Below, one piece after another: positions 31,448-42,041 of a DNA stretch of 64,000 nt. How positions within the stretch are numbered: position 1 is the stretch's first letter; each line of letters starts with the position of its first letter. The translations under genes were made by a program, and so were the position numbers. Source of the DNA: TK10-74A sp965263065 (lineage in GTDB: Bacteria > Chloroflexota > Dehalococcoidia > Bin125). The notes beneath the pieces are model-generated. The model was not told where the DNA came from, searched no databases, and was given only the letters and a program-made list of their open reading frames with translations. Location: contig CBDHGH010000003.1 of the NCBI GenBank assembly GCA_965263065.1, forward strand, positions 2,294,001 to 2,358,000, in the 5' to 3' direction.

Positions 31448-31600
31448 GTGCCCAATGAACCGCAGTCCGCTCCGCCTCCTGTGCCACCTCCGCCGCCTCC
31501 GCCGCATCCTTCAACGGACCCTGGCGAGTTGGTTAGGGAGGGTGGGTTCCGAGGCCCCTGGCCCAAGCTCCTCCGCTGGCCTCGCCGGAACGCCGGCTGA
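31448..31600 (+). CDS. Proline-rich mini-protein, copy 1
   Basis: This 50-residue ORF with a GTG start reads VPNEPQSAPPPVPPPPPPPH and ends EGGFRGPWPKLLRWPRRNAG. The copy at 34821 has the same start, polyproline run and GPWPxLLxWPRR end. Differences between the copies fall largely on third codon positions in this frame (GAG/GAA, GGT/GGC, TTC/TTT, CCT/CCG), which supports real translation. Its function is unknown. The Trp-Pro end could be a membrane- or protein-binding motif. Confidence 0.5.
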   Translation: MPNEPQSAPPPVPPPPPPPHPSTDPGELVREGGFRGPWPKLLRWPRRNAG

Positions 31601-31778
31601 AGAGGCGGACGCCCCAGCGTCCGGCGGCGCACCGTCCCCACCCGACCGGGACTACCCGAGTCTGGATCTCGCGTTCGATGTCGTCGCGCAGCGTCGCGAG
31701 TTCGCCGCGCAGTTCCAGCCGCAGGCGATCGAGGTCGCCGCGCGTCGCCGGTTCCGCGTCGGGGGAGATGGCCGTCAT
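31533..31778 (-). pseudogene. Broken copy of the small coiled-coil/TM protein
   Basis: From 31778 to about 31656 the minus strand encodes MTAISPDAEPATRGDLDRLR and LELRGELATLRDDIER, nearly the same as the N-terminus of the protein at 30921. The frame then runs, without a membrane anchor, through the antisense of the proline-rich mini-gene region. The join shows that the duplicated cassette was rearranged here. The plus strand at 31601-31680 carries DYPSLDLAF, a fragment of the TM protein family seen at 35050. Confidence 0.6.
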
Positions 31779-31819
31779 GGCGCCATCCTAGCGCCCTCCC
31801 GGCGTGCTACGGTTCCCTG

Positions 31820-31935
31820 GTCGGAGCCGGGAGCCGTCAACTCCCGCCGCCGCGCGTCCTGGGTCGCCACGTGGCCCCGGGGACGCGTTTCCGACACGCG
31901 CCCCCGACGTTACAGCGTGAGCACGTCGGGGGCGC
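31820..31935 (+). ncRNA. Structured small RNA, unit C (type 1)
   Basis: Same layout as unit A: closing stem GTCGGA/TCCGAC, P2 CGGGAG/CTCCCG with a different loop (CCGTCAA against TTGTCAC), and P3 including CTGGGTCGCCACGTGGCCCC. A TACGGT box (31808-31813) precedes it. It is the first of three consecutive units. Loop changes with unchanged stems support a selected structure. Confidence 0.6.
31898..31935 (+). terminator. Terminator hairpin of unit C
   Basis: GCGCCCCCGACGT / ACGTCGGGGGCGC, 13 perfect pairs. Confidence 0.6.
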
Positions 31936-31963
31936 TTCGCGTCCGACGACGTGGTACACTGTG

Positions 31964-32087
31964 CTGGCGGAGCCGGGGGCGCTAATCCCCGGCGGCCGTC
32001 GCGGGAGGGGGAAACCCGAGAGGGACTCCCGCTCAGGCTGTTTCCGCCAGCGCCCCCGACGTTACTACACGAGCACGTCGGGGGCGC
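31964..32087 (+). ncRNA. Structured small RNA, unit D (type 2)
   Basis: Closing stem CTGGCGGA/TCCGCCAG; P2 CCGGGG/CCCCGG with loop GCGCTAAT; conserved CGGCCGTC; P3 GCGGGAG/CTCCCGC with the loop GGGGAAACCCGAGAGGGA. The TACACT box is at 31955-31960. The promoter-to-P2 sequence is identical to that of unit E, 152 bases further on, so D and E are a recent tandem duplication apart from the P3 loop and terminator loop. Confidence 0.62.
32050..32087 (+). terminator. Terminator hairpin of unit D
   Basis: Same 13-pair arms as the other units; the loop differs (TACTACACGAGC instead of TACAGCGTGAGC). Confidence 0.6.
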
Positions 32088-32115
32088 CTCGCGTCCGACG
32101 ACGTGGTACACTGTG

Positions 32116-32241
32116 CTGGCGGAGCCGGGGGCGCTAATCCCCGGCGGCCGTCGCGGGAGCTTCGGGGAACCGACGCGCGCTCCCGCTCAGGCTGTTTCCG
32201 CCAGCGCCCCCGACGTTACAGCGTGAGTACGTCGGGGGCGC
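32116..32241 (+). ncRNA. Structured small RNA, unit E (type 2)
   Basis: Identical to unit D through P2 and the 5' side of P3. The P3 loop is CTTCGGGGAACCGACGCG and the arms GCGGGAG/CTCCCGC are unchanged (one extra pair, GCGGGAGC/GCTCCCGC). TACACT at 32107-32112 precedes it. The next gene (32295) has its own TACCCT box, so the RNA appears to be independent of it. Confidence 0.62.
32204..32241 (+). terminator. Terminator hairpin of unit E
   Basis: GCGCCCCCGACGT / ACGTCGGGGGCGC, identical to unit B. Confidence 0.6.
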
Positions 32242-32294
32242 TTCGCGTCCGGCCCCCGCCCGGCCCCTGCTACCCTCCGACCCAAGGAGCCGCC

Positions 32295-32750
32295 ATGCCC
32301 ACCTTCTCCGTCAACGACGACGCCCCCGACTGGCAGCGCGATCACACCCGCCGCTACCTCGACTCGAACGGGGCCGACGGCCACGAGTGGGTCCCGCCCG
32401 GCGGCGGGGACGCGTACCCCACGCTGCTGCTGCTCACGGTCGGCCGTCGCAGCGGACAGGAGCGCACCCTGCCCCTGATCTACGGCGACTACGACGGCGC
32501 CTACGTCGTCATCGGCTCGAAGGGCGGCGCCCCCGCCCACCCCATGTGGTACCGCAACCTGACCGCCAATCCCGAGGTCTGGGTGCAGGTCGGCGACCGT
32601 CGCACCGCGGCCACGGCCCGCACCGCATCGGGCGAGGAGCGCGCCGCGCTGTGGCAGCAGCTCGCCGCCATCTACCCGCCCTACGACGAGTACCAGGAGC
32701 GCGCCGGCCCCCGCGAGATCCCCGTCGTCGTCCTCGACCCCCACGACTAG
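32295..32750 (+). CDS. Deazaflavin (F420)-dependent nitroreductase family protein
   Basis: This 151-residue split-barrel protein has the Ddn-family signature: LLLLTVGRRSGQERTLPLIY around residues 44-63, then GAYVVIGSKGGAPAHPMWYR and NPEVWVQVGDR. These residues bind the F420 deazaflavin and its phosphate tail in mycobacterial homologues. Members reduce quinones or nitro compounds with F420H2. If the assignment holds, the organism makes F420; no F420 biosynthesis gene is in the window. AAGGAG lies 6 bases before the ATG, with a TACCCT box further upstream. Confidence 0.87.
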   Translation: MPTFSVNDDAPDWQRDHTRRYLDSNGADGHEWVPPGGGDAYPTLLLLTVGRRSGQERTLPLIYGDYDGAYVVIGSKGGAPAHPMWYRNLTANPEVWVQVGDRRTAATARTASGEERAALWQQLAAIYPPYDEYQERAGPREIPVVVLDPHD

Positions 32751-32769
32751 CCAGGCCGCCGGCAGCCCC

Positions 32770-33180
32770 GTGCCCTCCTCCGTCATCCCCTCCTTCCGCT
32801 ACGACGACGCCCCCGGCATGATCGACTTCCTCTGCGACGCCTTTGGGTTCGAGCGCAACCTCGTCGTGCCCGACGGCGACGGCGGAGTCGCCCACGCGCA
32901 ACTCACGCTCGGCGGCGGCATGATCATGCTCGGCTCGGCCCGTGAGGACGAGTTCGGCGCCCTGATGGTGACGGCCAAGGCGGCCGGCGTGATCACCAGC
33001 TCCCCCTACGTCGTCGTGCCCGACGTCGATGCGCACTGCGCGCGGGCCCGCGCCGCCGGCGCGGAGATCGTCATGGCGCCCGCCGACCAGGACTACGGCG
33101 GCCGCCTCTACGCCGCCCGCGACCCCGAGGGCCAGCTCTGGAACTTCGGCTCCTACGACCCCTGGGCCGGCCACGACTAG
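32770..33180 (+). CDS. VOC (glyoxalase/bleomycin-resistance) family protein
   Basis: This 136-residue protein has the two beta-alpha-beta-beta-beta units of the VOC fold: SFRYDDAPGMIDFLCDAFGF at the N-terminus, HAQLTLGGGMIMLG, VVVPDVDAHCARARAAGAEI and the closing GRLYAARDPEGQLWNFGSYD. The last is the typical YxxxDPxGxxW segment containing the metal-ligand region. The reaction cannot be assigned; members include dioxygenases, lyases and resistance proteins. The GTG start lies 20 bases after the F420-family gene, so they may share a transcript. Confidence 0.82.
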   Translation: MPSSVIPSFRYDDAPGMIDFLCDAFGFERNLVVPDGDGGVAHAQLTLGGGMIMLGSAREDEFGALMVTAKAAGVITSSPYVVVPDVDAHCARARAAGAEIVMAPADQDYGGRLYAARDPEGQLWNFGSYDPWAGHD

Positions 33181-33204
33181 CCAGCGCCGAGTACACCCCA
33201 CCGC

Positions 33205-34710
33205 CTACCCGATCCGCACGCCCTCCGACGGGTAGCGGTAGCGCGCCTGTCCGCGGTCGGGCACCGTCAGCGCGACCATCAGCGGGGCCAGCCGCCCGAC
33301 GAACATCAGCACGATCACGATCGACGTCCCGGCCCCCGACAGCACCGGCGTCACCCCCTGCGACCAGCCCACGTTGGCCAGCCCCGACATCACCTCGAAG
33401 ACCAGCGGCAGCGGCGGGCCGTCCTCGGCCAGCAGCATCGCCACGACCCCCACCGTCAGCGCCACGACGCCCAGCAGCACCACCGCGATCGCCCGCAGCA
33501 CGACGGCGTGCGGGATCTCCCGCCCGAACAGCTCCGCTTGGTGCCGCCCCCGCAGCGACGACACGACCACGGCCAGCCCCACCACGAACGTCCCCACCTT
33601 GATGCCGCTCGCCGTCGATGTTGAGGCGCCGCCGATGAACATCAGCGGCAGCAGCGCCACCGTCGTCACGTCCTGCAGCGCGACCATGTCGACCGCCGAC
33701 ATCCCCGTCGTGCGGTTGACCGAGAGGAAGAGCGCGTTGACGACCGCCTCCAGCGGGCTACGGCCGTCGAGCACGCGGCCCGACTGCACCTCGGCCGCCA
33801 GGAAGAGCGCCATCCCGGCGACCAGCAGCCCGGCCATCATCAGCACAACCATGCGCGTGTCGAGCGACCAGCGGCGCCAGCCGCGTCGCAGGTCGAACAC
33901 CGTCACGAACGACAGGCTGCCCAGGAACGCCGACACCCCCATTACGACCAGCGGATACGGCGCGCCGATCTGCGCCTGGAAGCTCTGCCGCCCGCCCATC
34001 AGGTCGAAGCCGGCGCTGTTAAAGGCCGAGACGGCGTGGAACAGCGCCCCCCACACGCCCCCCATCCCGCCCGACTCGCCCAGGAACCAGGGCAGCAGCA
34101 GCAGGAACGTCACGACCTCCGCCGCCACCACATAGATCAGCACGCGCCGCAGCAGCCGCCCGATGTCCCACTCGCCCGACCCCACCAGCTCCATCCCGAA
34201 CAGGCTGCTGCCCCGCAGCCCGAAGCGACGTCCCAGCAGCACCAGCAGCGAGCCCGCGTAGATCGTCACGCCCAGGCCCCCCACCTGGATCAGCGCGATG
34301 ATCACCGCCTCGCCGAAGCCGCTCCAGTGCTCCGCCGTGTCGACGCGCACCAGCCCCGTCACGCAGACCGCCGATGTCGCCGTGAACAGCGCGTCGAGCC
34401 CGTTCGTCCACGCCCGCGACTCCGACGCCCAGGGCAGCGACAGCAGCGCCGTCCCCACCAGGATCGCCGCCCCGAAGGCCCCCACCAGGTACCACGGCGT
34501 CGGTCGCAGCCGGATCATGCGGCGCGGGCGCTGCAGCGCGAAGACCTCCGTCTGCACCCGGCGACGCCGCAGCACCACGTCGCCCGGCCGTCGCGCCGGC
34601 CGCTCCCGCGGCGTTCGCGCCGCCCCGCCTCCGCGTCCCCCACCCCGGCCCAGCCGCGCCGCCGCCCGCTGCCACGCCGCCCGAAGCCACGCCCGCGGTC
34701 GCACAGCCAT
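33205..34710 (-). CDS. TrkH/KtrB-type potassium transporter subunit
   Basis: This 501-residue integral membrane protein has the four selectivity-filter repeats of the TrkH/KtrB superfamily: LFTATSAVCVTGL, AVSAFNSAGFDL, LFLSVNRTTGMSAVD and VMSGLANVGWSQG. Many hydrophobic helices surround them. The first 65 residues are an Arg-rich hydrophilic extension; an internal start at 34518 is possible, but GGAGG before 34710 supports the longer form. TrkH takes up K+ with a TrkA/KtrA regulatory ring, and no trkA is in the window. It converges with the VOC gene. Confidence 0.9.
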   Translation of the reverse strand: MAVRPRAWLRAAWQRAAARLGRGGGRGGGAARTPRERPARRPGDVVLRRRRVQTEVFALQRPRRMIRLRPTPWYLVGAFGAAILVGTALLSLPWASESRAWTNGLDALFTATSAVCVTGLVRVDTAEHWSGFGEAVIIALIQVGGLGVTIYAGSLLVLLGRRFGLRGSSLFGMELVGSGEWDIGRLLRRVLIYVVAAEVVTFLLLLPWFLGESGGMGGVWGALFHAVSAFNSAGFDLMGGRQSFQAQIGAPYPLVVMGVSAFLGSLSFVTVFDLRRGWRRWSLDTRMVVLMMAGLLVAGMALFLAAEVQSGRVLDGRSPLEAVVNALFLSVNRTTGMSAVDMVALQDVTTVALLPLMFIGGASTSTASGIKVGTFVVGLAVVVSSLRGRHQAELFGREIPHAVVLRAIAVVLLGVVALTVGVVAMLLAEDGPPLPLVFEVMSGLANVGWSQGVTPVLSGAGTSIVIVLMFVGRLAPLMVALTVPDRGQARYRYPSEGVRIG

Positions 34711-34820
34711 CGCGCCTTCCTCCCCGCCACGATACGTCCTCCGTCGCTACGCGCAGTCGCCGGGGGCCCGGGTGTACGATGACCCCAGGTCGCAGACCGA
34801 CGTCCCCGAAGGGATCCGAC

Positions 34821-34964
34821 GTGCCCGACGAACCGAAGTCCGCTGCACCGCCTCCGCCTCCGCCGCCTCCAACCACTTCGGACCCTGGCAGGGTGGTCAA
34901 GGAAGGCGGGTTTACGGGCCCCTGGCCCCGGCTCCTCCCCTGGCCGCGCCGCAAGTCCGACTGA
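34821..34964 (+). CDS. Proline-rich mini-protein, copy 2
   Basis: This is a 47-residue ORF with a GTG start. It reads VPDEPKSAAPPPPPPPPTTS and ends EGGFTGPWPRLLPWPRRKSD. It is the partner of the ORF at 31448 (see there for the codon-position argument). In both copies the frame continues on the +1 register into a TM-protein sequence containing DYPS(I/L)DLA, so the two ORFs may be overlapping partners. Confidence 0.5.
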   Translation: MPDEPKSAAPPPPPPPPTTSDPGRVVKEGGFTGPWPRLLPWPRRKSD

Positions 34965-35049
34965 CGGCGGCGCCCCCGCGCCGGCCGCAGGTCCGCCGTC
35001 CGCAATCGAGCAGGACTACCCGAGTATCGACCTCGCCTACGAACAGGGT

Positions 35050-35472
35050 GTGCGTTCGTACGCCGAAGTCGCCGCTCGACTGAACATCGTCCACGGCAGG
35101 CTCGATTCGATTCAGTCGGTCGTCGTCACGCTGACGCTCGCCGTGCCCACCGTCGGGCTCGCGGCCAGGGAGGATCCCGACTTTGCATCCGGCTGGCTGA
35201 TCGGCGCGATCGCGCTCGCTGGCGTGACAGTCGCCCTCGGGCTTGCTGCGCGTGCGTGGTCCGGCATGAAGCTCATCGACCCAACCGATCTCTACGATCA
35301 CTGGCTTCACTTTCCGCGCGCCAAGTTCAAGAAAGAAAGCCTGTATTGGGCGGGCCGGCACTTCGACGCGAACTCAACGACCGTAAACCGGAAGTCGCTG
35401 GTCGCATCACTCATGGTTGTACTCCTGCTCGTCGAAGCGGGGCTCTTCATCGCCTGGTTCGCGAGCACGTAG
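35050..35472 (+). CDS. Three-TM membrane protein of unknown function
   Basis: This 140-residue protein (from the GTG at 35050) starts with an amphipathic helix (RSYAEVAARLNIVHGRLDSI), then two adjacent TM helices (VVTLTLAVPTVGL and WLIGAIALAGVTVALGLAA). A soluble middle (LIDPTDLYDHWLHFPRAKFK) and a C-terminal TM helix (LVASLMVVLLLVEAGLFIAW) follow. The open frame extends upstream through QDYPSIDLAYEQG, which is conserved in the broken copy at 31.6 kb. The true start may therefore be upstream, overlapping the proline-rich ORF. The topology resembles small membrane effectors, but I cannot name the family. Confidence 0.6.
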   Translation: MRSYAEVAARLNIVHGRLDSIQSVVVTLTLAVPTVGLAAREDPDFASGWLIGAIALAGVTVALGLAARAWSGMKLIDPTDLYDHWLHFPRAKFKKESLYWAGRHFDANSTTVNRKSLVASLMVVLLLVEAGLFIAWFAST

Positions 35473-35575
35473 CGCCACGGACTCACCCCAGCCCCCCTTG
35501 ACGGACGCTCTCGCAATCCGCTAACCTGTCTCCACGACCCGCACATCGCGGGCCAAACCGACCACCGCACGCCCG

Positions 35576-35615
35576 TGCACACTCATGCACACTCGTGCAC
35601 ACTCCTGCACACTGG
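35576..35615. repeat. Four tandem 10-base repeats (TGCACACTCN)
   Basis: TGCACACTCA, TGCACACTCG, TGCACACTCC and TGCACACTGG follow head to tail; related TGCACGCCCG(T) words flank them on both sides. They lie about 120 bases upstream of the HTH protein gene in a 266-base gap. The regular 10-base pitch (one helix turn) suggests a protein-binding array, possibly an autoregulatory operator. Confidence 0.65.
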
Positions 35616-35738
35616 TGACCCGCTATGCACGCCCGTGACCCCACATGACCACCCCTGAACGACGAAAACCCCAATAAACACGGGCTTTTCCCATACCCAG
35701 CACGTCCCGACGCACGGGAAACACCGCCAGGCGTGCAC

Positions 35739-36641
35739 ATGCCCACTTCCAGCCACGACCAGACCCCTGATCCCGAGCCCAAACCCAATCGCGTCGCCGC
35801 CCGCATCGCCGCCAACAACTGGCGCCGCTCCACCAAGGTCCGGGAGCGCCTGCTCCGCGTCGCCGGCCTCCACGAACGCGGCCTCGACCAAGAGAGCATC
35901 GGCCGTCGCCTCGCCGTCTCCCGATCGACCATCTCCCGCGACCTCCGCCGCCTCGAAGTCCTCTGGCGGCAGGAGTACGCCAAAATAGCCAGCGCCGAAC
36001 GGCTCCGTTCCCTCGCCACGCATCGCGCGACCGACGACCTCTGCTTGGCCTTCATCGAGCGCCACCACAAGGACGACGACCGCATCGCCGATGTCAACGC
36101 CACCATGCGCACCCTCACCGCCAGCATGCGTGAGAAGCGCTACCTCCTCAAGGACGCACCACGCCCGCACCCCCACGACTACTGGGGCTACGCGGACTCC
36201 GACACCCCCCTCCGCGCGCGCGTCGCCCTGGAAGAACAGTACGAGCCCCCAGCCAACGCCATCCTCGGCCTGATCTCCAACGAGGACGACCCACCCGACG
36301 ACGACCCGAAGCTGGCCGCGCTCCACGAACTGCACGGTGAGCTTGAGGATCTCGCCCTCGCGATCGACGATGACCCCGGCTCCGCCGCCGTGGGACCCAT
36401 CTTCGACCGCGTGCGCCGCCGCCTCAAGAGCATCCGCAGCGACCGTGATCTCAACGGTTCCAGCGGCGGCACGAGCGATCCGCCCGACCCCTCCATTGCC
36501 GCTGGGCCCCACTACAAACTCCCCGAGGACAGCGACGTGGGCGGCGGCTGGCCCGCCGAGGGCCCGCCCCTCCCCGATCCCACCGGGCCTTGGGATCACG
36601 CTGCTGAGCCCGGCGCACCCCCGCCGGGAGCAGACTGGTGA
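35739..36641 (+). CDS. HTH domain protein of unknown function
   Basis: This is a 300-residue protein. A helix-turn-helix appears at about residues 45-68 (LHERGLDQESIGRRLAVSRS then TISRDLRRLE), of the kind found in DeoR-type regulators and phage terminase small subunits. The rest is helical and charged, ending in a Pro/Gly-rich acidic tail (GPPLPDPTGPWDHAAEPGAP). There is no effector domain I recognise. A GTG six bases earlier is an alternative start. The upstream tandem TGCAC repeats could be its binding sites. It converges with mazG. Confidence 0.6.
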   Translation: MPTSSHDQTPDPEPKPNRVAARIAANNWRRSTKVRERLLRVAGLHERGLDQESIGRRLAVSRSTISRDLRRLEVLWRQEYAKIASAERLRSLATHRATDDLCLAFIERHHKDDDRIADVNATMRTLTASMREKRYLLKDAPRPHPHDYWGYADSDTPLRARVALEEQYEPPANAILGLISNEDDPPDDDPKLAALHELHGELEDLALAIDDDPGSAAVGPIFDRVRRRLKSIRSDRDLNGSSGGTSDPPDPSIAAGPHYKLPEDSDVGGGWPAEGPPLPDPTGPWDHAAEPGAPPPGADW

Positions 36642-36660
36642 GGGCCGGCGCACCCCCGAC

Positions 36661-37815
36661 CTATCCCCCCTCGCCCGCCTTGACCGCCTCCCAGCGACGC
36701 AGCAGCGCCGCTTGCCCCGCCGATTCCATCGCCAGCCCCTCGGCGCGCAGCGCCGCTTCCAGCGCCCGGAAGCGGCGCTCGAACTTGCCGCACGCCTCCC
36801 GCAGCGCGTCCTCGGCCTCCACCCCCTGCCGGCGCAGGAAGTCGCAGACCACGAACAGCACGTCCCCGACCTCCCCCGCCCGCTCCGGCGCCGGCGCCGC
36901 CGCGACCTCCGCCAGCTCCTCCGCGAGCTTGGCCAGCACGTCGCCGTCGGACTCCCAGGCGAACCCCCGTCGCCCGGCCCGCCCGGCCAGCTTCTGCGCG
37001 CGCGCCAGCGCCGGCATCGCCGGCGGCACCCCGTCGAGCGCCGACTCCCGGCGCGCCCCCCCGGGCTTCGTTTCCGCGGCCTTGAGCTGGTCCCAGTTCC
37101 GTTCGACCTCGGCCGGCGTCGACGCCGCCCCGTCGCCGAAGACGTGCGGGTGCCGCCGCACGAGCTTCGAGCGGATGCCCTCCGCCACCTCGCCCAACGT
37201 GAAGCGGCCCCCCTGCTCCGCGAGCCGGGCGTGCAGCACGATCTGCATCAGCAGGTCGCCGAGCTCCTCGCGCAGCGCCGCCCACGCCTCCGCTCCTCCG
37301 TCGCCCCGCGGCAGCCCGTCGCCCTGTGGCAGCCCATCGATGGCCTCCAGCACCTCGTACGTCTCCTCGAGCAGATGCGGCCGCAACGACTGATGGTCTT
37401 GCGCCAGGTCCCATGGGCAGCCCCCCTCCGGGTCGCGCACGCGATGGATCACCCCCACCAGCCCCCGCAGGTCGCCGCGCACCTCCTCGGCCGCCAGCGC
37501 CGGCAGCGCCAGCGCCACGACCTCGGGGCGCTCCCAGGACCGCGCCGCCGCGACGGCCCCCACCGTCGCGACCGGCCCCGCGGCGACGCCCCCCTCGCCG
37601 TCGTCGAGCAGCGGCGTCAGCGGCGTCTCAGGCGGGTACTTCGCCAGCAGCGCCGACGGGTCGCCCGGCCCCGCCGCCAGCACGATCGTCGCCAGCGACG
37701 CGTCGGCCTGCGACGCCCGAGCCGCCGGCACGACCTGCACTCCCTGCCCGGGGTCGAGCCCCGCCGCCGCGACCATCTCGTCGATCGATCTGGGGACGGC
37801 GGGCTCGATCGGCAT
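36661..37815 (-). CDS. mazG: Nucleoside triphosphate pyrophosphohydrolase MazG
   Basis: This is a 384-residue protein. A full MazG domain spans about residues 118-240: GLVGVIHRVRDPEGGCPWDL, HLLEETYEVLEAIDG and REELGDLLMQIVLHA supply the ExxE..ExxD metal ligands. A second, diverged MazG half follows (LAEELAEVAAAPAPERAGEV, GDVLFVVCDFLR). The first ~115 residues are a low-complexity remnant where some homologues have a tetrapyrrole-methylase-like domain. The enzyme hydrolyses NTPs to NMP and PPi, removing damaged nucleotides. GGAGG lies upstream of the ATG. Confidence 0.9.
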   Translation of the reverse strand: MPIEPAVPRSIDEMVAAAGLDPGQGVQVVPAARASQADASLATIVLAAGPGDPSALLAKYPPETPLTPLLDDGEGGVAAGPVATVGAVAAARSWERPEVVALALPALAAEEVRGDLRGLVGVIHRVRDPEGGCPWDLAQDHQSLRPHLLEETYEVLEAIDGLPQGDGLPRGDGGAEAWAALREELGDLLMQIVLHARLAEQGGRFTLGEVAEGIRSKLVRRHPHVFGDGAASTPAEVERNWDQLKAAETKPGGARRESALDGVPPAMPALARAQKLAGRAGRRGFAWESDGDVLAKLAEELAEVAAAPAPERAGEVGDVLFVVCDFLRRQGVEAEDALREACGKFERRFRALEAALRAEGLAMESAGQAALLRRWEAVKAGEGG

Positions 37816-37897
37816 GGGCGACCTCCAGGGCGGCTAAACTGCCGCCGGCGGGTTCCGGCCGGGACGCGCGCCGGCGATGGGCAGAGAGGCGTGCGCC

Positions 37898-38671
37898 ATG
37901 GATCGTATCGCAGCTGCGGCGACGCTCGCCGATGCCCTCCGGCGGCGCCTCGCCGAGCCGCCGCGGCTGCCGCCGCGCCTCGGGCCCTGGGCCTGGCATC
38001 TGGCGGTGCTGCTGTTCGCGGTCGCGCTGCTCACCCTGCCGATCGCCTGGAGCGTCCGCTTCACCGCGCAGTCCGCCTGGTGGTGGGAGCGCGGCTTCGA
38101 CAGCTACGACGCCGAACGCCGCACCGGCCTCGACCGGGCCGAGGTCGACCGCGCCGCGGCCGCCCTGCGCGCCTACTTCCTCTCGCCGGCGGAGCGCGCC
38201 GAGATCAGCGTCACGACGCCCGGCGGCACGACGGAGCCGCTGTTCAGCGAACGCGAGATCCTGCACATGATCGACGTCAAGCGCCTGATCGTCCGCACCT
38301 ACGATGCCGGCTGGGCCGCGATCGGCGTCATCATCGCCTTCCTGCTGGGCGCCTGGTACTGGCGCCGCCCCCGCGTCCGCGCCGCCCTGGCCGGGGCGGC
38401 GCTGCATGCCGGCGGCGGCATCGTGGTGGGCATCGGTCTGCTGGGGGTCGTCGCCGTGACGGGCTTCGACGGCGCCTTCCGGCAGTTCCACCTGCTGTTC
38501 TTCACGAACGACCTCTGGCAACTCTCGAGTCGCGACCGCCTGATCCAGCTGTTCCCGCAGAGCTTCTTCTTCGAGACCACGATGCTCATCGGTGCGACCA
38601 CGATCGCCGTCGCGGCCACCGTCGCCCTGGCCGGTTGGTGGTGGCGTCGCCGCGGCCCCGCGGCGACGTGA
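37898..38671 (+). CDS. TIGR01906/DUF1461 family integral membrane protein
   Basis: This 257-residue protein from the ATG at 37898 has four or five TM helices, a large outer loop after the first, and the family signature near the C-terminal third. That signature reads GFDGAFRQFHLLFFTNDLWQ followed by LIQLFPQSFFFETTMLIGAT. These match the conserved 'F-x-x-F-H-x-x-F-F-x-N-x-x-W' and 'L-I-x-L-F-P-x-x-F-F' of TIGR01906 (DUF1461). The function is not known; the family occurs in Firmicutes and Chloroflexota. GAGAGG lies 8 bases before this ATG, favouring it over the ATG at 37877. Confidence 0.83.
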   Translation: MDRIAAAATLADALRRRLAEPPRLPPRLGPWAWHLAVLLFAVALLTLPIAWSVRFTAQSAWWWERGFDSYDAERRTGLDRAEVDRAAAALRAYFLSPAERAEISVTTPGGTTEPLFSEREILHMIDVKRLIVRTYDAGWAAIGVIIAFLLGAWYWRRPRVRAALAGAALHAGGGIVVGIGLLGVVAVTGFDGAFRQFHLLFFTNDLWQLSSRDRLIQLFPQSFFFETTMLIGATTIAVAATVALAGWWWRRRGPAAT

Positions 38672-38679
38672 CGGCGGCG

Positions 38680-38922
38680 CTAGTTCAGCGACCCGCAGCC
38701 GCACGACCCACGACCGCAGGCGCAGCCGCCCCCGGCCGGCGCCGACATCTCCATCTCCCCGGGGCCGGGCGCCGCGCCGCTCAGCACCGCCGCCGTCGTG
38801 ATCACCTTCATCGCGCGATGCCCGTCCCGGCACTCGGCCGACGGCTCCGCCGCCGCCGCGATGGGGCGCAACTGCGTGAACTTCTCGTTGCAGCGGCGGC
38901 AGTAGTACTCGTACATCGGCAT
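38680..38922 (-). CDS. FmdB-type zinc-ribbon protein
   Basis: This 80-residue protein starts MPMYEYYCRRCNEKFTQLRP, the classic FmdB/CxxC start, with a first Cys pair CRRC. The usual second CxxC is replaced by ECRDGH (Cys plus His), which may still bind zinc. The tail is Gly/Cys-rich (GGGCACGRGSCGCGSLN), also typical. The family is a putative regulatory zinc ribbon; its exact role is unknown. Confidence 0.85.
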   Translation of the reverse strand: MPMYEYYCRRCNEKFTQLRPIAAAAEPSAECRDGHRAMKVITTAAVLSGAAPGPGEMEMSAPAGGGCACGRGSCGCGSLN

Positions 38923-39035
38923 CGGGAGACTCCCTGCGCCCGCCGGGCGGGCCCGTCACGCCTGCTCGTCAGAGCAGGGCCCATCAGACCCGGGGCGAGC
39001 ATATGAACGCCCGCCCCGGACGGTCAACGCGCCCG

Positions 39036-42037
<3,002 letters not shown>

Positions 42038-42041
<4 letters not shown>

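Noticed and set aside
25221..32202. The type 2 RNA units as tRNAs (they end in CCGCCA)
   Set aside because: There is no TTCRA-type T-loop or anticodon arm of proper size, and a terminator stem follows directly.
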